A stretch of DNA of 64,000 nucleotides from Akkermansiaceae bacterium (GTDB lineage: Bacteria > Verrucomicrobiota > Verrucomicrobiia > Verrucomicrobiales > Akkermansiaceae): contig JACKPZ010000018.1 in the NCBI GenBank assembly GCA_024233135.1, forward strand, positions 1-64,000, written 5' to 3'. The position numbers were made by a program, and so were the translations under genes. Positions 51,528-59,946 of this stretch are shown here, in pieces. The notes below the pieces were generated by a model that ran no database searches, was not told the origin of the DNA, and saw nothing but the letters and a program-made list of their open reading frames with translations. Position 1 is the stretch's first letter. Each line of letters opens with the position of its first letter.

Positions 51528-54500
51528 ATGAAAACAACCGTCCGACACTTCGTCCTCGTGCTGGCCCTTGCGGTGCCTGCCGCCGCTTCCAGCTACCAGC
51601 AATCCGTCGTCCGAGACACCTACATCCGCAATGATGGAACCGGTGGGGTCCAAAACGGAGATGCCGACAACGAAGTGATGGTCGGGTCCAATGGCGCGAC
51701 TTCCAACCTTCGGCCGCTGCTTGGCTTCGATGTTTCGTCCATCGTCAGCGACGTGAACACCATCGGCGGCGGGAACTACGCCAACCTGGTGATCAGTTCG
51801 GCCACGCTCACGGTTTACGAGCGCCGCGGGCGCGCGAACACGGTGAACGTCATCGTCAATGGATACGGGTACAACTTCAATCCGGCGGTCTCGGTCTGGG
51901 CGGATCCGGACGGGGATGGCAGCAATCTGACCGGCGATACCGCCGCCGGTGGCACGCCGGGCACCCTGCTGGGCAGCCAGTCGGTGACCTGGGATGCCAC
52001 CGCCGACAACCAGAGCGCGGTCGTGAATCTCACGTCCGACGATCTCGAAGCGCTCATCGCCGCCAACATCGCAGGCAACGTCAATTTCCTCCTCACCACC
52101 ACCACGCCGACACAGAACTTCCTTTCGATCACCAGTGACCAAAGTCCGACCACGGCCCGGCATTCGGTCCTGGCCATCGAGTACACCGTGAATCCCGCGG
52201 GAGGTCCGACGTTCGAACTCGACCCCGCATCCCCGGATCCGGACTTCGCCTTCCCGCTCGCCGATGCGGACGACTCGCCGCTCACACGGACGGTCCGCTA
52301 CAAGCACACCGGTGCTTCGGGAAACATCACCGTGAGCGCGGTAACGCTGAACAACGACGCGGGCGGCGTCTTCACCATCGACAGCGTGGTTCCCGCGGCC
52401 GGCAGCACGCTCGCTCCCGGTGAAACAATGGACATCACCATCGCGGCGACCAGCTCGGCGGGTGGGGACTTCACCGGTGAACTTTTCGTCGATACCGATG
52501 CCTCCGGCCAGGACAAGACCGTCCCGCTGACGGCTTCGTTCTACAAGAGCGGAGAGCTGCGGAACACGGGATCGAGCATGATCACGTCGCTCGCCGCCTG
52601 GGGCGGGGGATCGACCTGGGTTTCCCCCGGCCTTGTGGTTCCGGAAGGCGACGGCATGGCGCGGGTTCGCGGCGCGGGTGATCCCGCGGGCACCTCAAGC
52701 TCGCTGTCGCAGGCTGCGGGCGTGCCGGACGGCCTGCCCGAGTGGACGCTCGATTTCCGCTTCGCTCCCGCAGACTCCTCCGAGTTCGTGACCTACACCG
52801 GCAACGAGGCCGACGGCGGATTCACGGACCGCACCTTCCAGGTTGTCGTTCAAGGTTCCGACGTCGTCCCCGCTACAATCGATTTCAACGACACGGTCGC
52901 CGCGGAAACGCTCATCAACCTCGCCTACATGCCGGACGGCATCACGTCCGGCGGCCTCGCCGGGTTCTATCTTTTCGATGGAGTCAGCGACACCTGGCAG
53001 TTGGTCGATTTCAACGGTGACGGCAGCGCGCTGGTCCTCGATGGATCGATCGACCTTGACAACGACGGGGCTCTCGATGCCGCTGCCGGCGACACGGTGA
53101 ACGTCCACCGCCTGACCATCCGCGGTCGCGGCTTTGGCAGCACCGGCGCCAGCTACGACCTCACCCTCGACGGCCCCGGCGCCGGTTTCCCGAAAACGGT
53201 GACCGGACTGACGGTGGCCCACTCGCTCGCGGTCGATGCCTCCACCCCCGCGGCGTATGCCTTCATCGCTTCCGACACGACGGCAGATTCGAACCTCGAG
53301 GCGGGCTTCTGCACCCCGTTCTGGGTCGATGAAGTCGGCTATTTCGCGGGGGACCGTCCGGCGCAACGCCTCCTCTTGTTCAATCCGCCCGCCGTTCTCC
53401 GGTCGCTGAACGGATCGGTGCCCGCGCAGACGATCACGGCGTTGAATGACGGAACATCGACCGGGGTGGAGGTTTCCGGCAGTATGACCGGCGCGCCCTC
53501 CGTGACGCTTGGCACCACTCTTCCCGTCACGGTTCCGGCCGGGCAAACCGCTTCCGTCATCGTCACTTTCGATCCGGACACGCTGGGCGCTCCGGATACC
53601 GTCGCGCTGGCGCAGCTCGACCTGAGCAGCGATGACCCTGCTCTCGCGGCCGTCGCATACCCACTCACCGCAACCAAGGTGAGCGATGCCAATCTCGTCC
53701 CGAACGGTGACTTCGAAACCGATTCCAGCGGCGGTGTCTTTCCGCTCGGCTGGGGCGTGACCGGCACGCCGACGGAGATCGCCTCGTTCATCCCGGGCGA
53801 AGGCTCGGCGGTGTCTCTGGCACCGGGGCAAGAGCTCTCGCAGGACATCTTCCCGACCGGGTTCGACGGTCTGTCGAATTTCCAAGCCGATTTCGCCTTC
53901 CGCTTCAGCCAGGAAGATCAAGTCCACCGTCTCCGCGTTGAGGGGGCGAACGGTCTTGATCGACTCACCCTGCGCCTGATCGCGAACACCGCCGCCGATG
54001 ACAGCATCGACGCCTTCAATGCCGGAGTCTGGGCGACCGCGGTCGGCGGATTGAGCCTGGATGTGGACACGACCTACTTCGTCCGCGTGATCGGCCACGA
54101 CTGGGGGGCTGCCGGTGCCGGCTACACTGTCGGCTTCTCCACGGACGGCATGAACTACAACACCTCGTTGGACATGAGCGCTTTCCACGCCACCGCGAAC
54201 GTGCCGATGGAGACAGTGACCTTCGGATGCGGCGCCACCGCCGGCAGCTCGCTGTCGGTGGAAAACGTCAGCGTGATCGCCTTCGCCGCGCCGACGGATG
54301 ACTTCGCCGCGTGGATGGGTGGCTACACTTTCGAATCCGGTGCGGACCTGACGCCCGGAGGGGATGCCGATGGCGACGGCATCGCCAACGTCATCGAGCA
54401 CGTTCTCGGCACCGCGCCGAACGCTCCGACCACTGGACTGTTCGGAATCACGGGCTCCGCGGGGTCGGTTTCGTTCAGTCATCCGCTCAATCCCAACCTC

Positions 54501-54704
54501 GCGACCGACGTCGGTTATTCCTATGAATGGTCGTCCGACATGGCCGAATGGAAGGGCTCCGGTGAAACCAACGCCGGCGGAACCACCGTGGACATCGTCG
54601 CCGGAGCGCCTGTCGCGGACATCGTGACGGTGGATGCCGACGCCGTCTCGGGTCCGGCGGTCCGCTTGTTCGTCCGGCTGGTCGGCATTCAAACCACTCC
54701 CTGA
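51528..54704 (+). CDS. Large secreted protein: CBM96/DNRLRE-like domain, Ig-like parts, shared module (1058 aa)
   Basis: The signal peptide is MKTTVRHFVLVLALAVPAAA. Residues about 22-225 fit a DNRLRE/CBM96-type domain (QQSVVRDTYIRNDGT, RPLLGFDVSSIVSD, SSATLTVYERRGRANTVNV). Residues about 230-340 and 610-710 are choice-of-anchor/abnormal-spindle-like Ig folds (SAVTLNNDAGGVFTIDSVVP, ETMDITIAATSSAGGDFTGE). The middle (about 345-600) is a choice-of-anchor U-like region. At about 722-923 is the module shared with the two flanking secreted genes (NLVPNGDFETDSSGG, FQADFAFRFSQEDQVHRLRV, YFVRVIGHDWGAAGAGYTVGFS). The C-terminus has GGDADGDGIANVIEHVLGTAP and a beta module (ATDVGYSYEWSSDMAEWKGSG). The copy B element is upstream. 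Confidence 0.82.
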   Translation: MKTTVRHFVLVLALAVPAAASSYQQSVVRDTYIRNDGTGGVQNGDADNEVMVGSNGATSNLRPLLGFDVSSIVSDVNTIGGGNYANLVISSATLTVYERRGRANTVNVIVNGYGYNFNPAVSVWADPDGDGSNLTGDTAAGGTPGTLLGSQSVTWDATADNQSAVVNLTSDDLEALIAANIAGNVNFLLTTTTPTQNFLSITSDQSPTTARHSVLAIEYTVNPAGGPTFELDPASPDPDFAFPLADADDSPLTRTVRYKHTGASGNITVSAVTLNNDAGGVFTIDSVVPAAGSTLAPGETMDITIAATSSAGGDFTGELFVDTDASGQDKTVPLTASFYKSGELRNTGSSMITSLAAWGGGSTWVSPGLVVPEGDGMARVRGAGDPAGTSSSLSQAAGVPDGLPEWTLDFRFAPADSSEFVTYTGNEADGGFTDRTFQVVVQGSDVVPATIDFNDTVAAETLINLAYMPDGITSGGLAGFYLFDGVSDTWQLVDFNGDGSALVLDGSIDLDNDGALDAAAGDTVNVHRLTIRGRGFGSTGASYDLTLDGPGAGFPKTVTGLTVAHSLAVDASTPAAYAFIASDTTADSNLEAGFCTPFWVDEVGYFAGDRPAQRLLLFNPPAVLRSLNGSVPAQTITALNDGTSTGVEVSGSMTGAPSVTLGTTLPVTVPAGQTASVIVTFDPDTLGAPDTVALAQLDLSSDDPALAAVAYPLTATKVSDANLVPNGDFETDSSGGVFPLGWGVTGTPTEIASFIPGEGSAVSLAPGQELSQDIFPTGFDGLSNFQADFAFRFSQEDQVHRLRVEGANGLDRLTLRLIANTAADDSIDAFNAGVWATAVGGLSLDVDTTYFVRVIGHDWGAAGAGYTVGFSTDGMNYNTSLDMSAFHATANVPMETVTFGCGATAGSSLSVENVSVIAFAAPTDDFAAWMGGYTFESGADLTPGGDADGDGIANVIEHVLGTAPNAPTTGLFGITGSAGSVSFSHPLNPNLATDVGYSYEWSSDMAEWKGSGETNAGGTTVDIVAGAPVADIVTVDADAVSGPAVRLFVRLVGIQTTP

Positions 54705-54726
54705 ATCGCGGATGTCCCGTCCGGCC

Positions 54727-54752
54727 AAGTTTTTGTCCGGCCGGGGCGAGTG
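54727..54752 (+). promoter_or_regulatory. AAGTTTTTGTC-N9-CRAGYG element, copy C
   Basis: It reads AAGTTTTTGTC, 9 nt, then CGAGTG. It begins 22 nt after the stop of the 1058-aa gene and ends 59 nt before the PEP-CTERM gene start (54812). Here the flanks CCGGCC/GGCCGG could pair around the core, which copies A and B cannot do. Confidence 0.65.
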
Positions 54753-54811
54753 TTTCACCTCCACAAACCCGTCAGGCTCATCGAATCTCGCTTCTATACC
54801 TTTCCCGATCC

Positions 54812-55546
54812 ATGAAGTTCCACACCCACGTCCTGTATCTTGCGGTCATCGGCTTCGTCGGTGTCACCTCCTTTGCAAACGCATCCTATGTTCTCGTGAA
54901 CGGTGGATTTGAGGACACCTCAGGAACCTTTCCAACCGGTTGGTCGAAGGGCGGCTCCGGAACCGTGAGCGCCGGAGCAGGATTCGTCTCCGGCAGCAGC
55001 GCCGATGCCCTCATGACGGCAGGGGCGGTGATGAGCCAGGACTTCAGCGGCGCGACAGTCGCCTCGGCGGAGAACTACGACTTCCAGCTGGATTTCGCCT
55101 TCCGTACTTCCGGAATTTCTACCACCACCGATCAACGCTTCAGGCTCCGGGACAACAACAACACCGGCGACCTGATCACGCTGGGCTTCGAGTCCGCCGC
55201 AACGGGTGGCGGAACGGCGTTGAGCTATTTCTCCGGGACCTGGCAACGCGGCATCGATGTGGCGTTTGCCGCCAGCACGACCTACTACTTCCGAGTGAAT
55301 GGATACGATCTCGATCTCGCTTCGAGATATTACACTCTTTCTTATTCAACGGATGGTGTGAACTACGTGACGAGTGCGAACATCACGGGATTCCATTTTG
55401 CGCCGGTCGGTTCGGATTTCGAGACCGTCGCGTTCGACGCCGGCACGCAAACCACCCGGATTGACAGCGTCACCGTGGTTCCGGAGCCCGCCGCCGCGCT
55501 GTTGGGAACATTGGGACTGTTCGGCCTGCTCCGCCGCCGGCGATGA
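54812..55546 (+). CDS. PEP-CTERM sorting domain protein with the shared module (244 aa)
   Basis: After a signal peptide (MKFHTHVLYLAVIGFVGVTSFANA) almost the whole mature protein is the shared module (about 26-223: YVLVNGGFEDTSG, DFQLDFAFRTSGISTTTDQR, FRLRDNNNTGDLITLGFES, YYFRVNGYDLDLASRYYTLSYS, SDFETVAFDAGTQTTRIDSV). The C-terminus is a textbook PEP-CTERM tripartite signal: VPEP, hydrophobic AAALLGTLGLFGLL, basic RRRR. Exosortase would cut at PEP and anchor or release the protein. No exosortase gene is present. It is the minimal form of the module that also appears in the two preceding large proteins. Confidence 0.9.
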   Translation: MKFHTHVLYLAVIGFVGVTSFANASYVLVNGGFEDTSGTFPTGWSKGGSGTVSAGAGFVSGSSADALMTAGAVMSQDFSGATVASAENYDFQLDFAFRTSGISTTTDQRFRLRDNNNTGDLITLGFESAATGGGTALSYFSGTWQRGIDVAFAASTTYYFRVNGYDLDLASRYYTLSYSTDGVNYVTSANITGFHFAPVGSDFETVAFDAGTQTTRIDSVTVVPEPAAALLGTLGLFGLLRRRR

Positions 55547-55713
55547 GATGATCCTCGCTTCCTGCGTGACTTGCCGTGGCTGTTTCCAAGGCCGCCGCGA
55601 ATTTGCCGAGTTACTTGGCGATCCGTCGCCGCGGGCGATCGGCATCCCGCCTTCCTTCACAAGGTGCTGGCCAAGGGTGCCGGGGAGCGGGTAGTGGTGC
55701 GGGTGTTCCTTCC

Positions 55714-58700
55714 ATGCGTGCCGCCGTTCTTTTTCTAGCAGTTTTCGTTCTTCCGCTCCCGCGGTCCCTCGCGGATGCGCCTGTGCCATCCGAGATCGAG
55801 GATCATGCCGTCATCGGAATCGCCAAGCTGCCGCCGCGGGGAAACCATCGGGCCTGTCCGGATGCGGAGAGTGCCCGGAGCTCACGGTTCGGAGATTCGC
55901 CGTGGCTCCGTTCGCTGAACGGAAACTGGAGGTTCCACTGGAGTCCGCGGCCGGAAGAGCGCCCGGTGGACTTCCATCGGGCGGACTTCGATGCCTCCGC
56001 GTGGAAACCCATTCCGGTTCCCTCGACCTGGGAGCGGGAAGGCTACGGCACGCCGCTCTATGTGAACATCCGCTACCCGTTCCACGTCGATCCGCCGCGG
56101 GTGATGGGCGAGCCGGAGGAGTCCTTCACCACCTTCAAGAAGCGCAATCCGGTGGGTTCCTATCTGCGCGACTTCGAAGTGCCGGATGATTGGGAGGGCA
56201 AACGCATCATCCTCCATTTCGGCGGCGTGAGTTCGGCAATGTTCGTTTGGGTGAACGGCACGAAGATCGGCTACTCACAAGGTTCGCGGCTTCCTGCGGA
56301 GTTCGACATCACCGATGCGTTGAAACCGGGTGTCAACCGGCTGGCGGTCGAGGTCTACAAATACTGCGACGGTTCCTATCTGGAAGATCAGGATTTCTGG
56401 CGTCTGTCCGGCATCTTCCGCGATGTCTTTCTCAACGCGGTGCCGGCGGACGGTCTATGGGATGTTTATGCGCGTCCGGAATACGATCCCGCCACGGGTT
56501 CCGGATCCATCGTGATCGAAACCACCCCGATGCCCGGCGCGAAGCCGGATATCCGCTTTCACCTCATCGACCCCTCCGGCGAAGTGGTGGGCGCGGGCAA
56601 AGAAGGTCTCAAGCTTTCGAAGGTCGATGCTTGGTATCCCGAACGTCCCGCTCTCTATCGGGCGATCGTCGAGGTTTCCGCAGGTGGCAAACCGGCGGGT
56701 GTGTTCCGTCTGCCGGTGGCGTTCCGCAAGCTCGAGGTCGTCGGGCCCGAACTGCGCTTCAACGGCAGTCCCCTGAAGATCCGCGGGGTGAACCGGCATG
56801 AGTTCGAACCGCGCACGGGCTATGTCATGGACGAGGAGTTGATGCGCCGCGACCTCGCCATGATGAAACAGGCGAACATCAACTTCGTCCGCAACGCGCA
56901 CTACCCGAACGACCCGCGGTGGTATGACCTGTGCGACGAACTCGGCATGCTCGTGATGGACGAGGCGAACGTGGAGTCCCACGGCCTGAGTTATCACAAG
57001 CGCGTGCTGCCGGGCGATGATCCGGTGTGGACCGCGGCTGTGGTCGACCGCATGAAACGCATGGTCATCCGCAACCGCCAGCACCCCTGCGTGGTGATGT
57101 GGTCTCTCGGCAACGAGGCGGGTTATGGCGACGCGTTCCTCGCGATGCGCCGCGCCTGCCGCGAGGCCGATCCGGAGCATCGGCTCATCCAATACGCCGA
57201 CATGAACCTCGCCGCCGACGTCGACAGCCAGACCTATCCCCCGGTTTCCTGGCTCCGCGCGCACGTGAAGGGCAAGGCGAAACGCAAGGGCGAGCAGGGA
57301 CAGGAGTCGCACGAGGACCAGCACGGCACCTATCCATCCGGCCGGCCGTTCCTGATGAACGAGTATGCCCACGCCATGGGCAACAGCGTCGGCAACCTGC
57401 AGGACTACTGGGACCTCATCCATGCCGAGCCGATGCTGGCGGGCGGTTTCATCTGGGACTGGGTGGACCAGGCACTCTATCGAGATCCCGCCGACCTACG
57501 GAGCGGGCTCGTCTACGGTGGGGACTTCGGGGACGAGCCGAACGACGGGAACTTTTGTGTGAACGGTCTCGTCGGCGCCGATCGTGTTCCTCATCCGCAC
57601 TATCAGGAGGTGCGCCACGTCTATCAGCCGGTCGCGTTCGATGGATCGCGGCTTGCGGATGGCGCGCTCAAGCTCACGAACCGCTACGGCGGTTTGTCGC
57701 TCGGCGGTTTCGATCTCGCCTACCGGGTTCGCCGCGATGGCGAGGAGGTGAAATCCGGCGTGCTCCCGCGATGCAAAGTGCCGCCGGGGGAAACCAAGGA
57801 AGCGGATGTTTCCCAAGTGGTGGCGGAGGCGCGTTCCATCGCCGCTTCGGGGGCCGAGGTCATGATCGATTTCGAGATCCGCCTGCCGGGCGCGAACGCA
57901 TGGGCGCCGGCAGGTCACGTGCTCGCTTGGGACCAATTCACATGGCAGGAGCCCGAGGCTTCCGTTTCGGAGACCGTCGCCCTCGATGCCAAGGAAACGA
58001 AGGGCGGCGTCATCGCCCGCCTGCCGTGGGGCGAAGTGCGGATTTCATCCGCGACCGGACTGCCGGACGAATGGACCGCAAACGGCACGAAGCTCCTGGC
58101 AGGCCCGATGCGCTGGAATTTCTGGCGCGTCCTCACCGACAACGACGAAGGCTGGAAGGTGGATCAAAAACTCGGTGTCTGGAAAACGGCGGCGGAGGAT
58201 ACGAAGCTGCGCACGCTTTCGGTTGCCGGTGGTGGCATCGATTCGGTGATCGATTTGCCATCGGGCCTTGGCCGCATCGATGTGCGCTACGCCGCTACCG
58301 GGAACGATCGGCTTCGGGCGGACTTCATGTTCCGTCCGGCGAAAAAACGCAAGGCACCCGGTCCTCCGCGCCTGGGCATCCGCTTCAAAGTCCCGCGTGC
58401 CCTCGAAACCGTGGCCTGGCACGGCCGCGGTCCCTTCGAGAACTACCAAGACCGCAACGGAGCCTCACTCGTCGGTCACTATCGATCGTCCGTGCCCGAG
58501 TGGGTCACCCCCTACGTGCGGCCGCAGGAAAACGCGAACCGCTGCGACATCCGCAGGATCTCCTTCACCGGCCCGGGCGAAACCGGGATCCGCATCGACG
58601 CGGCCGGCACCCCGTTCTCCGCAAGCGCCTGGCCGTACTCCGCGGAGGACCTCGCCGCCGCCCGCCACAACTTCGAGCTCCCGGCCCGCGACTTCCTCAC

Positions 58701-58851
58701 CATCCAGCTCGACGCCGCGCAGATGGGCGTCGGCGGCGACAACTCGTGGGGGCTCCCCGTCAACGACGCCTACCGGATCCGCTGGGACCGTCCGATTCGG
58801 TGGAGCATCGAATTCTCTCCCGCGGAAACTGGCGGCTTGAGGCGGCGATAG
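55714..58851 (+). CDS. Glycoside hydrolase family 2 beta-galactosidase-like enzyme (1045 aa)
   Basis: The signal peptide is MRAAVLFLAVFVLPLPRSLA. It has the GH2 layout of E. coli LacZ: sugar-binding domain (about 60-230: WKPIPVPSTWEREGYGTPLY, GSYLRDFEVPDDWEGKR), immunoglobulin-like domain, TIM barrel with IRGVNRHEFEPRTGYVMD, acid/base Glu in WSLGNEAGYGDAF (about 466) and nucleophile Glu in PFLMNEYAHAMGNSVGNLQDYWD (about 548). The C-terminal beta-galactosidase small-chain domain shows WHGRGPFENYQDRN and QENANRCDIRRISF. Length is as LacZ (about 1020). The product is secreted, in line with polysaccharide or oligosaccharide use. It lacks the AAGTTTTTGTC element of the preceding genes. Confidence 0.93.
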   Translation: MRAAVLFLAVFVLPLPRSLADAPVPSEIEDHAVIGIAKLPPRGNHRACPDAESARSSRFGDSPWLRSLNGNWRFHWSPRPEERPVDFHRADFDASAWKPIPVPSTWEREGYGTPLYVNIRYPFHVDPPRVMGEPEESFTTFKKRNPVGSYLRDFEVPDDWEGKRIILHFGGVSSAMFVWVNGTKIGYSQGSRLPAEFDITDALKPGVNRLAVEVYKYCDGSYLEDQDFWRLSGIFRDVFLNAVPADGLWDVYARPEYDPATGSGSIVIETTPMPGAKPDIRFHLIDPSGEVVGAGKEGLKLSKVDAWYPERPALYRAIVEVSAGGKPAGVFRLPVAFRKLEVVGPELRFNGSPLKIRGVNRHEFEPRTGYVMDEELMRRDLAMMKQANINFVRNAHYPNDPRWYDLCDELGMLVMDEANVESHGLSYHKRVLPGDDPVWTAAVVDRMKRMVIRNRQHPCVVMWSLGNEAGYGDAFLAMRRACREADPEHRLIQYADMNLAADVDSQTYPPVSWLRAHVKGKAKRKGEQGQESHEDQHGTYPSGRPFLMNEYAHAMGNSVGNLQDYWDLIHAEPMLAGGFIWDWVDQALYRDPADLRSGLVYGGDFGDEPNDGNFCVNGLVGADRVPHPHYQEVRHVYQPVAFDGSRLADGALKLTNRYGGLSLGGFDLAYRVRRDGEEVKSGVLPRCKVPPGETKEADVSQVVAEARSIAASGAEVMIDFEIRLPGANAWAPAGHVLAWDQFTWQEPEASVSETVALDAKETKGGVIARLPWGEVRISSATGLPDEWTANGTKLLAGPMRWNFWRVLTDNDEGWKVDQKLGVWKTAAEDTKLRTLSVAGGGIDSVIDLPSGLGRIDVRYAATGNDRLRADFMFRPAKKRKAPGPPRLGIRFKVPRALETVAWHGRGPFENYQDRNGASLVGHYRSSVPEWVTPYVRPQENANRCDIRRISFTGPGETGIRIDAAGTPFSASAWPYSAEDLAAARHNFELPARDFLTIQLDAAQMGVGGDNSWGLPVNDAYRIRWDRPIRWSIEFSPAETGGLRRR

Positions 58852-58924
58852 ACGGGATCTCTGAAGTCCGACGAATCCGCGGGACTTCATCCGCGTGGTG
58901 ATCGAGTCGGCTCCTTGAGATCCC

Positions 58925-58957
58925 GACCCGCCGGCCCGGGGGGAGGGCCGGCGGGTC
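58925..58957. terminator. Bidirectional terminator hairpin after the GH2 gene
   Basis: A perfect 13-bp inverted repeat (GACCCGCCGGCCC at 58925-58937 and its complement at 58945-58957) has a 7-nt G-rich loop. It lies between the convergent ends of the beta-galactosidase gene and the hypothetical gene on the minus strand. There is no T-tract on either side, as is common for strong GC-stems in GC-rich genomes. Confidence 0.7.
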
Positions 58958-58975
58958 ACGTCACCTGCGGGGGGG

Positions 58976-59464
58976 TCAGGCGGCCTCGGATTGGGCCAAG
59001 TAGCGGCCGAGTTCGTTGCGGAGGCCCTTTTTGGGCGACCAGACGCCGACCCGGCCGTTGAGCAGCAGCGTGCTGTGCGACGGAGCGGCGTAGATGTAAA
59101 ACGACCATTTCGACTCGAAGCCGAGCAGCATGGTCACGAGCATCCGGAAAGCATCGCGGTCCGCGCTCTTGAAAAGATGACCGGGGGCATCGAGCGGCGA
59201 GCGTTCGATGCCGTGGCGTTTGCGGAATTGTTCGAACGCCTCCCATTCCTCCGCCCGCGCCTGCGGCGATGGCTGCACCTCGACGAGTTTGTTGCCGTCT
59301 TTCGTCATCAGATCCGCGACGTGGTTCGCGAGGTGGACCCGGGATCGTCGTTCGAGCGGCATGTCGAAGTCACCGGCAAGAGGGACGCCGCTTTCGAGCG
59401 GGCGGTGGTGCATCCCTTGTCCGGAAAGCCAGCGGCGGATTTCGGAAGGCGATTGGCAGCGCAT
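58976..59464 (-). CDS. Hypothetical protein (162 aa)
   Basis: I recognise no family. The frame is open further upstream; I chose the ATG at 59464 (MRCQSPSEIRRWLSGQGMHH), although an ATG at 59500 is also possible and neither has a clear ribosome-binding site. The protein is soluble and basic in the first half (DFDMPLERRSRVHLANHVAD, NKLVEVQPSPQARAEEWEAF), with a more hydrophobic end (MLVTMLLGFESKWSFYIYAA) and a GVWSPKKGLRNELGRYLAQ tail. Codon use resembles its neighbours. It ends beside the bidirectional terminator. Confidence 0.5.
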   Translation of the reverse strand: MRCQSPSEIRRWLSGQGMHHRPLESGVPLAGDFDMPLERRSRVHLANHVADLMTKDGNKLVEVQPSPQARAEEWEAFEQFRKRHGIERSPLDAPGHLFKSADRDAFRMLVTMLLGFESKWSFYIYAAPSHSTLLLNGRVGVWSPKKGLRNELGRYLAQSEAA

Positions 59465-59641
59465 GGGAGTATGGGGGATTGGGTGTTTGGGCCGCATCAT
59501 CCCGCGGCGATGGGAGCGTGCATGGCACACAAGCGGCAAGAGTAGCACCGGTTGTGCCAGTGTGAAAACCCCGAAATCACCCGCGGATGCAGATGCCTCA
59601 TGGTGAGGCGGTCGCGGAGGGAATGCGGGGCATTCCGGGAC

Positions 59642-59869
59642 CTAGGAAACCCCGCCGGGGAACAAGATCGCGAGTTGTCGATCGGGAAGCGACTCGCCGG
59701 TGAGCTCGCGTTTGGCCGTTTCGTAGTCCGACTTGCGGATTTCCAGCGGCCCCCGGCCGGCGGCGGCGGCGATTTCCGCGGTTCGTTTGCGGACGCGCTG
59801 CAGGATGACGGCGGCGGGGTGGGGGGCTTTCCCGCGGGTTTTGCGACGGGTGTTTCCAGACGTTTTCAT
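59642..59869 (-). CDS. Small basic hypothetical protein (75 aa)
   Basis: The start ATG 59869 gives MKTSGNTRRKTRGKAPHPAA, a strongly basic N-terminus, followed by ILQRVRKRTAEIAAAAGRGP, LEIRKSDYETAKRELTGESL and PDRQLAILFPGGVS. The composition could suit a nucleic-acid-binding protein, but no motif is recognisable. It lies downstream of the membrane protein gene on the same strand (77 nt). Confidence 0.5.
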   Translation of the reverse strand: MKTSGNTRRKTRGKAPHPAAVILQRVRKRTAEIAAAAGRGPLEIRKSDYETAKRELTGESLPDRQLAILFPGGVS

Positions 59870-59946
59870 GGGTTCGGGTTTGTCGCATTGAACACCGGAC
59901 GCCCCCGGATCGTAAACCCCGCTTCCGCACGCGATCGCGTAGTGGA

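Noticed and set aside
54723..54742. GGCC-rich hairpin around motif copy C as a terminator
   Set aside because: The core motif recurs in copies A and B where no hairpin can form, so the pairing flanks are incidental.
52695..54764. 689-codon minus-strand frame opposite the 1058-aa secreted protein
   Set aside because: It has no signal or domain, and the plus strand carries the conserved module and C-terminal tail.
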